Shown piece after piece: positions 5,154-9,775 of a stretch of 9,775 nt of DNA. Each line of letters opens with the position of its first letter. Position 1 is the first letter of the stretch. Below the pieces are notes generated by a model. That model was not told the DNA's origin, searched no databases, and was given only the letters and a program-made list of their open reading frames with translations. The position numbers were made by a program, and so were the translations under genes. Origin of the DNA: JAGQTE01 sp964648005 (GTDB taxonomy: Bacteria; Actinomycetota; Acidimicrobiia; Acidimicrobiales; Acidimicrobilacustridaceae); assembly GCA_964648005.1 (NCBI GenBank), contig CAZYKR010000165.1, positions 1-9,775 of the forward strand. Direction: 5' to 3'.

Positions 5154-6491
5154 ATGGCGGCGGGAGGCGGGGCCGACAACGAGGACAGCGACCAACGTGC
5201 GCTGATCGAGCTGGTCCGCTCGGCGGTGGTCGAGCGCTCTCCCGATCTCATCGCTGCCTTCGCCCGGACCGGCGAGCTGCTCTGGATCAACGATGCCGGT
5301 CTCGAACGCCTCGGCTACCAGCGCGCCGAGGTGGTAGGTCGCTCCCTCGCCGAGTACCTGCATCCCGATGACGCGGAGCGGGCGATGGCGTTGGCCCTGT
5401 CGGAGGTCGATCACCTCCGCGGCGCCCATGACGGCGCCCCCTACCGGCTTCGGTGTGCCGACGGTCGCTACGAGATCTTCGACGTGCAGGTGACCGTGCT
5501 CGACGAGATGCTCGTGGCGGTCGGGCGTCGCATGCGCGATCACGACCTGACCGATCGCGTGCTCGAGGCCCTGTCGTCGGGCGGCTCGTTCGAGTCGGTC
5601 GTGGCATTGCTGCCCGACTTCGACCTGTGGCGCAACCCCACTGCCCGTTGCATCATCCGGACGAGCCACGACGACGGCACGCCGCTGGTCGTCGGGTCGC
5701 CGCTGCCGGCGGCGTTGAGCGGAGCGAACGCGTCGCCCGGGTCGCCATGGCAGGTGGCGCTCGCCGAGGGCCGAGAGGTGGTCGACCCCGACTGCGCCAC
5801 GCTTGACCCGACGCTCCGGGCACAGGTGCGCGCCGAGGGCCTCCGAGGCTGCCGCGTGATCGCCGTCGACGACCCTCGTGGCCACGACCCGGCACTCGTC
5901 ACCGTGTTCGCCGCCGAAGATGCCTCACCGATCGAAGCGCACCGGTACCCGCTGGAGACGATCGCCAACACCTTGCGGTTGCTCCTGCAGATCCACCACG
6001 ACTCGACACGACTCAAGCACGCAGCGACGCACGATGCGCTCACGGATGTGCTGCACCGCGGCGGCTTCTTCGGCATGCTGCCCGACGATCTGGGCTCGAC
6101 ACCGACCACGGTGCTCGCCGTGGATCTCGACGGCTTCAAGGCAGTGAACGACCGCCTCGGGCATGCCGCCGGGGACGTCGTGCTGTGCCAGGTCGCCGAA
6201 CGGTTGCGGCATGTCGTCGGTCCCGAACCGATCGTCGCCCGACTCGGCGGCGACGAGTTCGTCGTGGTCCTGGTCGGCACCGACGACGCAGCAGTCGCCG
6301 AGGAGCTCGCCGGCCGCATCGGCGAGGCCGTCGCTCACCCCATCGCATGCAAGGGCGGCCCGGTTGCCGTGACGGCGAGCATCGGCGTCGTCGTCGACGG
6401 CGGGTCGGGCCGCACAATGGACGACCTGCTGGCAGAAGCCGATCAGGGCATGTACCGATCCAAGGCCCGCACCCGTCGCCAGCAACGCTGA
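5154..6491 (+). CDS. PAS-GAF-GGDEF diguanylate cyclase
   Basis: This 445-residue protein makes the second messenger cyclic di-GMP from two GTP. A PAS domain (about 20-128: ERSPDLIAAF, LLWINDAGLERLGY, YLHPDD) is followed by a GAF-like region (about 140-255; AEGLRGCRVIAV is typical of GAF domains in actinobacterial signalling proteins). A short helix linker leads to the GGDEF domain (about 290-442). The catalytic signature LGGDEF is intact at residues 364-369, with VDLDGFKAVNDRLGH (323-337), TASIGVVV and ADQGMYRSK also conserved. The RxxD inhibitory site expected five residues before GGDEF is absent (PEPI), so product feedback at that site is not expected. There is no transmembrane segment, so it is probably cytosolic with small-molecule or redox input through PAS/GAF. 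ATG at 5154 is chosen because PAS starts just after it; the frame is open further upstream but only inside the lipoprotein gene. No EAL or HD-GYP domain is attached. Confidence 0.93.
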   Translation: MAAGGGADNEDSDQRALIELVRSAVVERSPDLIAAFARTGELLWINDAGLERLGYQRAEVVGRSLAEYLHPDDAERAMALALSEVDHLRGAHDGAPYRLRCADGRYEIFDVQVTVLDEMLVAVGRRMRDHDLTDRVLEALSSGGSFESVVALLPDFDLWRNPTARCIIRTSHDDGTPLVVGSPLPAALSGANASPGSPWQVALAEGREVVDPDCATLDPTLRAQVRAEGLRGCRVIAVDDPRGHDPALVTVFAAEDASPIEAHRYPLETIANTLRLLLQIHHDSTRLKHAATHDALTDVLHRGGFFGMLPDDLGSTPTTVLAVDLDGFKAVNDRLGHAAGDVVLCQVAERLRHVVGPEPIVARLGGDEFVVVLVGTDDAAVAEELAGRIGEAVAHPIACKGGPVAVTASIGVVVDGGSGRTMDDLLAEADQGMYRSKARTRRQQR

Positions 6492-6499
6492 AGCAGCGT
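6485..6499. terminator. hairpin in the convergent gap, possible bidirectional terminator
   Basis: ACGCTG-AAG-CAGCGT forms a perfect 6-bp stem with a 3-nt loop. It overlaps the stop of the diguanylate cyclase and sits 5 nt from the stop of the convergent winged-helix gene. The position suits a shared terminator, but no T-tract follows on either strand, so it is weak or Rho-assisted. Confidence 0.4.
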
Positions 6500-6504
6500 C
6501 TCGG

Positions 6505-7710
6505 TCAGGACGCGAGCAGCTCGGCCTGGATCGGTGCCGGGAAGCGCACGGAGACCCGGATGTCACCGATGGCAGCCTCCAACGCCTGCGCCGCTGCCTC
6601 GACCTGGGCGCGACGGGCAGACGGCACGTCGACGAGCCACCCGAGCGCAACGGTCCCGTCGCGCCGCTGCACCCAGCTGCCCACGACGCGGCCGTCGACC
6701 CAGATCGTGGGGCCGGCGTTGCCGTTGCGGTCGACGACCTGCGAGGCGACTGCGGCGTCGAGGTACCAGCGGCGGTCCTTCCAACCCATGGTCGTCGGAT
6801 CGAGACCGGGCAGGAGCGCTACCCACCGGGACGATCCGCGCACTGGATCCACGTCGTCAGGCGCCAACCAGCCATCCGTATCGCCGTCAGCGCCCTGCAT
6901 CGTGACCGCCACGGCGCCGGCGTCGTCGAGCGCCCGCCGGGTGTCGCCGAGGGTCCAGCCCGTCCACCACTGCACGTCGGTGGTGGTGCCGGGACCGAAG
7001 GTGTGGAGCCAACGACGGACGAGCCCGGCGGCGGCCTCCCGTGGATCCATGCCGGCGATGCCCCCGGGCACCCAGTCGTCCATCGCCGCCCAGCGGTACT
7101 GGCTGTTGATCCACGAGCCCGTCGGCCGGGTCCGCACCACGACCCCCTCGAAGCCGAGGTGCAGCATGACCCGCACATGCGCGCCCTGGGTGGCGGCGTA
7201 CCGCTTGCCGGGCGCCATCTCGATGGGTTGGCGCAGGGCCGGCACCGCCTCCCCGAGTTGGCGTGTCGACGCCTCGCCCGCCTGGTGCAGTGCCGCCAGG
7301 ACCTGCGCTTTCGCCGACGCGATCCAGGCGTCGCCGTCATCGTCGTCGGCGATGCCGTTGGCGGCGAGCAACGCCACGAACCGGCGGTGCTCGGGAGCGA
7401 GGAGTTTCGTCGTGGACGAGGCGTGGGCCAGCCTCGCCACCTCGGGGGTCGCGACCCACAGGGTGCGGCGCATGGCGTGGAAGCGGAGCACGCTCCGGGC
7501 CTCGTAGAGCGCGGCGTCCACGGCAGCGACGGACGAATGGCGCATCCGGGCCATCGCCGAGAGGAACACCGACGCCGGGTCGGACGAGTGCAGCGCCACG
7601 AGCGAGTCGGCGATGGCCGCGATGTCATCGGTCCGGGTCGACGGGATCAGGCGATGGCGCCGCGCCAGCCGCGCCCGCCGCTCGGCGATGGTGATGCGTC
7701 GTGTCCTCAC
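6505..7710 (-). CDS. winged-helix DNA-binding domain protein, HTH_42 (PF06224) family
   Basis: This 401-residue protein matches the large actinobacterial family annotated 'winged helix DNA-binding domain-containing protein', which is related to the AlkZ/YcaQ DNA glycosylases that open interstrand crosslinks. Visible family marks are ITIAERRARLARRHRL at the N terminus, ALHSSDPASVFLSAMARM (39-56), RSVLRFHAMRRTLWVATPE (72-90), HLGFEGVVVRTRPTGSW (184-200) and LLPGLDPTTMGWKDRRWY (299-316). The segment around residues 40-45 is LHSSDP, in the region where characterised AlkZ enzymes carry a catalytic QxQ motif. I see no QxQ there, so glycosylase activity should not be assumed. GTG at 7710 is chosen because a -10 box lies exactly 6 nt upstream and the frame further upstream lacks family similarity. 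It lies 55 nt after the DUF6966-like gene and may have both its own and read-through transcription. Confidence 0.88.
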   Translation of the reverse strand: MRTRRITIAERRARLARRHRLIPSTRTDDIAAIADSLVALHSSDPASVFLSAMARMRHSSVAAVDAALYEARSVLRFHAMRRTLWVATPEVARLAHASSTTKLLAPEHRRFVALLAANGIADDDDGDAWIASAKAQVLAALHQAGEASTRQLGEAVPALRQPIEMAPGKRYAATQGAHVRVMLHLGFEGVVVRTRPTGSWINSQYRWAAMDDWVPGGIAGMDPREAAAGLVRRWLHTFGPGTTTDVQWWTGWTLGDTRRALDDAGAVAVTMQGADGDTDGWLAPDDVDPVRGSSRWVALLPGLDPTTMGWKDRRWYLDAAVASQVVDRNGNAGPTIWVDGRVVGSWVQRRDGTVALGWLVDVPSARRAQVEAAAQALEAAIGDIRVSVRFPAPIQAELLAS

Positions 7711-7716
7711 CCGGGC

Positions 7717-7722
7717 ATTCTG
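7717..7722 (-). promoter_or_regulatory. putative -10 box (CAGAAT), leaderless promoter of the HTH_42 gene
   Basis: The minus strand reads CAGAAT, then 6 nt, then the GTG at 7710, placing the box at -12 to -7. It matches TATAAT at four of six positions, including the key second A and last T. No Shine-Dalgarno precedes the GTG, so leaderless translation is the simplest reading. Confidence 0.4.
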
Positions 7723-7765
7723 GCCGTCCGGTGGATCGGTCGCCGATGTCTGGGCGGTCCCCGGC

Positions 7766-8125
7766 TCACGCGCCATCGGACCGACGCAGCGATCGCTGAA
7801 GCTCTCGTGCGTCGTGATAGCTGTCCCCGAGCAACTGCCGCAGCCGCAGGTCGGCAGCGTCGAGGTCGACGTCGCTTCCGTCGTGGCCGTTGGCCTCGTG
7901 CAGGACGAGGTCGTTGATCGACCCGGCACCACCGAACGTGCCGAGCAGTGCATCGATCCCGTAGGCGTCGCCGGCGGCGATCCACGCTCGGCTGCGGTCG
8001 ATCGTCGTGGCCCACCGGCGCTCGCCGACGCGGTGCAGCAGCGCACCCAGCTCGTCGAGCGTCGCCGTGAGGCGCGCCAGCACCACGTCGTCGGCATCGT
8101 CGGCGCGGTCGATCGAGTCGCTCAT
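7766..8125 (-). CDS. DUF6966-like hypothetical protein
   Basis: This 119-residue soluble protein has no signal peptide. The core LLHRVGERRWATTIDRS (29-45), AGDAYGIDALLGTFGGAGS (51-69) and INDLVLHEANGHDG (70-83) resembles small proteins annotated DUF6966, which have a G(G)xGSxNDL motif and no known function that I can name. I am recalling the family pattern rather than a database match. Its ATG at 8125 overlaps the TGA of the DUF1971 gene in an ATGA junction, indicating translational coupling and a possible joint role. The frame stays open further upstream, but that part is antisense-like Arg-rich sequence inside the cupin gene. Confidence 0.75.
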   Translation of the reverse strand: MSDSIDRADDADDVVLARLTATLDELGALLHRVGERRWATTIDRSRAWIAAGDAYGIDALLGTFGGAGSINDLVLHEANGHDGSDVDLDAADLRLRQLLGDSYHDARELQRSLRRSDGA

Positions 8126-8403
8126 CGGTAGAACGCCACCTCGAAGCGTGCGCCGGGACCGGGCTCCACATGGTGCTCGACGTCGGGAGGAATGACCTGT
8201 TCGTCCCCGGCTCGCACCACCCGACGCTCCTCCGTGGCTTCGAGCACGAAGGTCACCTCGCCGTCGAGCACACGAAGCAGACCCCACACGTCGGGTGCCA
8301 CCCGGTGCGCACGGAGCAGCCCCTCGGGCATGGCCTCGGCATCGAAGGCTGGTGTGGTCCGCGCCAGCGTCAGGCCATCGGGGATCCTCAGGTCGCCAAG
8401 CAC
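8122..8403 (-). CDS. DUF1971 cupin-like protein (TehB N-terminal-domain type)
   Basis: This small beta-barrel protein matches the DUF1971 family, found alone or fused in front of the tellurite-resistance methyltransferase TehB. Conserved parts are TPAFDAEAMPEGLLRAHR (17-34), VWGLLRVLDGEVTFVLE (39-55), AGDEQVIPPDVEHHVEPGP (65-83) and the closing RFEVAFYR. The VEHHVE histidines are where cupins bind metal. There is no methyltransferase domain, and no tellurite gene is nearby, so a resistance role is not implied. The start is uncertain: GTG at 8403 gives 93 residues, the usual family size, but lacks a Shine-Dalgarno, and the frame is open upstream into the lipoprotein gene. The stop overlaps the next ATG (ATGA). 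Probably expressed from the lipoprotein promoter, 46 nt after that gene's stop. Confidence 0.8.
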   Translation of the reverse strand: MLGDLRIPDGLTLARTTPAFDAEAMPEGLLRAHRVAPDVWGLLRVLDGEVTFVLEATEERRVVRAGDEQVIPPDVEHHVEPGPGARFEVAFYR

Positions 8404-8449
8404 CGTGCCGTCGTACCACGTCAGCCGGCGCGTCGGGAGAATCGCTGCG

Positions 8450-9055
8450 TCAGTTGCCCAGCTCCGCCATCGCCTCCGGGCAGGCCGTGGTGGCGCGCTC
8501 CCATGCGGCGTCGGCCGCAGGCGTTGGCTGGAACTCGCCTTCGGTTGTGCCGAGGAGCACCTCAACCAGGTCTCGTTCGCTCACCTTCTCCCGCAGGCAT
8601 GCCGCGAACGCTGCCGGCACATCGCTCTGGGAGAACACGAGCTCGTGGAAGTCGACGCAGTCGGCCATGGCGTCGCCGACGATCCGACGGCCCTCCTCGT
8701 AGCCGACCAGCTCGTCGACGTCGTCAGACGCCGCCAGGTCGGCCGGCGTCACCTCGGCTTCGGCTAGGCGCTCGATGCCGATGCCCTCGATCATCGTCGT
8801 GGCGAAGCACTCCGCCTCCGAGGCGGTCATCACGTCGGTGAGGCCGCTCGGTTGGCCGGCCACCTCGGTCACGTAGTCGTCGACGGTGTATGGCCACGTC
8901 GTGCCTGGCGATGACGTCGCCGGGGCAGATGTGGTCGTGTCCTGCGCCTCTGTCCCTGCCGGCGATGCACACGCGGCGGCTGCGCAAACGATGGTGATCG
9001 TCAGCACGACGCGTCGTCCGTTGCCCCGTTGTGACTTGCCCGCGACCCATCCCAT
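8450..9055 (-). CDS. four-cysteine exported lipoprotein, function unknown
   Basis: This 201-residue protein has a basic N terminus (KSQRGNGRR), a hydrophobic segment VVLTITIVCAAAA and a lipobox-like AAAC at Cys29, then a Thr/Ser/Pro linker (30-54). The -3 position is Ala rather than Leu, so the lipobox is a little weak. The folded part (about 55-195) is acidic and helical by composition. It has four cysteines, AECF (83), ADCVDF (133), AACLREK (153) and TACPEA (192), that could form two disulfides outside the cell. I do not recognise a named family; similar four-Cys lipoproteins with 'xxACLxxK' patterns are frequent in Acidimicrobiia. The ATG start is supported by a TACCGT -10 box 8 nt upstream and by the signal peptide beginning directly after it. 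Confidence 0.8.
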   Translation of the reverse strand: MGWVAGKSQRGNGRRVVLTITIVCAAAACASPAGTEAQDTTTSAPATSSPGTTWPYTVDDYVTEVAGQPSGLTDVMTASEAECFATTMIEGIGIERLAEAEVTPADLAASDDVDELVGYEEGRRIVGDAMADCVDFHELVFSQSDVPAAFAACLREKVSERDLVEVLLGTTEGEFQPTPAADAAWERATTACPEAMAELGN

Positions 9056-9063
9056 GACGCAGG

Positions 9064-9069
9064 ACGGTA
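9064..9069 (-). promoter_or_regulatory. putative -10 box (TACCGT) of the four-Cys lipoprotein gene
   Basis: The minus strand reads TACCGT, then 8 nt, then the ATG at 9055. With initiation 6-7 nt downstream, the leader would be only 1-2 nt. No Shine-Dalgarno is present, in keeping with (near-)leaderless translation. It lies in the 68-bp gap after the PH-like gene. Confidence 0.4.
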
Positions 9070-9123
9070 CCGAACCGAAGGGCCGGACGCGGGGAGGTTC
9101 GCGGATGTCGACCGGCGTCCCCG

Positions 9124-9630
9124 TCAGCTTCGCGAGGCCACGTCGGGGCGGCGCTGGTTGAGCTCCTCGACGATGCGATCCGGTCCGACGCCACCCCAGG
9201 TGAACGGCGATCGTCGCCAGAGGCCGGGCACGAGCACCGGGGGATGGCCTCGTACGACGACGCTGACTTGCGGAGCAGGGCGGACGAAGGGCCACAGCGA
9301 TCGGCCACGACCGACCTCGAACCGTTCGACCGCCGACCACGGGAGGCGCTGCGCGTTCTTGGCGATGGTGCGAATCTCGACTCCATCGGTGCCTGTCCAC
9401 ACACCGAGGTGAAGCAGGCGCCACGCGCCGATCCCGATCGTGAGGGAGAACACCAGAACGAACATCGCGAATAGTGCGACCGGCGGTTCGAGCGCGGCGA
9501 CGCCGGCGACGAAGAGGATTGTCCCGGTGGTGCCGATCACGGCGGCGAATACGACGTCGAGCCACCAGACGACCTGCCACACGACGCCGGCGCGGTACGG
9601 CCGAACCCAGTCACCCGCCACGGTGAGCAA
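9124..9630 (-). CDS. two-span membrane protein with bacterial PH-like domain
   Basis: This 168-residue protein has two predicted membrane helices (about 18-46 and 50-75) separated by a tight turn, LEPP. A cytosolic domain of about 85 residues follows: LGVWTGTDGVEIRTIA (75-90), QRLPWSAVERFEVGRGR (94-110), VSVVVRGHPPVLVPGLW (122-138) and the helix PDRIVEELNQRRPDV. This layout (helices, then GVEIRT, then LPW-SAVERFEV) is typical of bacterial PH-domain membrane proteins common in actinobacteria. Their roles are mostly unknown and may be scaffold or lipid related. TTG at 9630 is chosen because GGAGG lies 4 nt upstream; GTG at 9621, 13 nt from the same site, is the alternative. It is the first gene visible of the leftward group. 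Confidence 0.85.
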   Translation of the reverse strand: MLTVAGDWVRPYRAGVVWQVVWWLDVVFAAVIGTTGTILFVAGVAALEPPVALFAMFVLVFSLTIGIGAWRLLHLGVWTGTDGVEIRTIAKNAQRLPWSAVERFEVGRGRSLWPFVRPAPQVSVVVRGHPPVLVPGLWRRSPFTWGGVGPDRIVEELNQRRPDVASRS

Positions 9631-9634
9631 GATA

Positions 9635-9639
9635 CCTCC
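9635..9639 (-). promoter_or_regulatory. Shine-Dalgarno (GGAGG) deciding a TTG start
   Basis: On the minus strand GGAGG is followed by TATC and then TTG at 9630. The spacing is short but better than the 13 nt to the next in-frame GTG. Confidence 0.5.
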
Positions 9640-9661
9640 GCAGCTTGGTCGGCGTCATGCA

Positions 9662-9679
9662 GACGGGTCAGAGCCCGTC
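9662..9679. repeat. hairpin 1 of a tandem pair (GACGGG-TCAGAG-CCCGTC)
   Basis: This is a perfect 6-bp stem with a 6-nt loop, 32 nt upstream of the PH-like gene's start. With the adjacent stem-loop it may be a terminator for a gene to the right of the window, or part of a 5' leader. Nothing else gene-like is seen in 9631-9775. Confidence 0.4.
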
Positions 9680-9684
9680 CGTTC

Positions 9685-9705
9685 CGTGCCACTCGTTGTG
9701 GCACG
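9685..9705. repeat. hairpin 2 of a tandem pair (CGTGCCAC-TCGTT-GTGGCACG)
   Basis: This is a perfect 8-bp stem with a 5-nt loop, the most stable-looking stem-loop in the window, 5 nt from hairpin 1. No T-tract follows on either strand. A terminator for an incoming minus-strand gene is the simplest reading. Confidence 0.45.
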
Positions 9706-9775
9706 CGCCTGGCGCAAGGCAGGGGGGCGCCCCGCGGCTGTAACGTCCTCGCTCTCCGGGCGGCCGGGTCGTACG

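Noticed and set aside
3680..5290. 536-codon open frame on the minus strand across the lipoprotein gene
   Set aside because: Its translation is Arg/His/Val/Leu-rich without any domain, while the plus strand has a signal peptide, lipobox and strong ribosome site. It is a shadow created by G/C third positions.
6185..7507. 440-codon plus-strand open frame spanning the convergent junction
   Set aside because: It runs out of frame through the GGDEF domain and antisense through the HTH_42 gene; low-complexity Arg/Ser/Pro content.
7711..8097. upstream extension of the HTH_42 frame to about 530 residues
   Set aside because: It overlaps the DUF6966-like gene in another frame and shows no family similarity; a -10 box sits exactly 6 nt before the GTG at 7710.
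8122..8403. tellurite-resistance function for the DUF1971 gene
   Set aside because: The link comes only from fusion to TehB in other organisms; no methyltransferase or other tellurite gene is present here.
1..9775. tRNA, rRNA, CRISPR array, IS element or att site
   Set aside because: I saw no direct-repeat array, terminal inverted repeats around a transposase, cloverleaf or rRNA-like sequence.

Overview
This is a high-GC window with short intergenic gaps and strong G/C third-position preference. It contains -10 boxes of the TANNNT type placed 6-8 nt before start codons, a PF06224-type winged-helix protein, LppX/LprG-like lipoproteins and no strong -35 boxes. Together these point to an actinobacterium, most likely Acidimicrobiia or a relative. 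That placement is inference from style, not from a marker gene. The region looks chromosomal: I see no insertion sequence, integrase, phage gene, CRISPR array, tRNA or rRNA.

Layout, left to right. (1) 1-2384, minus strand: a P2-type cation-transporting P-type ATPase whose 3' end runs off the left edge. It is preceded by a 38-residue single-span membrane ORF joined to it by a four-base GTGA overlap. (2) 2526-2876, minus strand: a short protein with a 'YLFSMAGDWIAF' beta-repeat domain and a proline-rich tail. It is divergent from (3) 2957-3460, plus strand, a flavin reductase-like split-barrel protein. Each of the two has a TAGGCT box 6-7 nt before its ATG, which implies two leaderless transcripts. 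(4) 3567-3812, plus: a small biotinyl/lipoyl-fold protein without the acceptor lysine. (5) 3884-6491, plus: a two-gene unit of an acidic, Met-rich lipoprotein and, 10 nt later, a PAS-GAF-GGDEF diguanylate cyclase. (6) 6505-9630, minus: five genes reading leftwards and convergent with (5). In transcription order they are a two-span membrane protein with a PH-like domain, a four-cysteine lipoprotein, a DUF1971 cupin, a DUF6966-like protein overlapping it by ATGA, and a winged-helix (HTH_42) protein with its own leaderless promoter. (7) 9631-9775 carries two adjacent hairpins and no supported gene.

How they fit together: only three links are backed by spacing. These are the small membrane ORF with the ATPase, the lipoprotein with the diguanylate cyclase, and the cupin with the DUF6966-like protein. 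The rest looks like ordinary accessory housekeeping. I found no convincing evidence of a large undescribed multi-gene system. The most interesting points are the ATPase's M4 substitution (PEGL to PCGL) together with its coupled micro-ORF, the acceptor-less biotinyl-fold protein, and the pervasive leaderless promoters.
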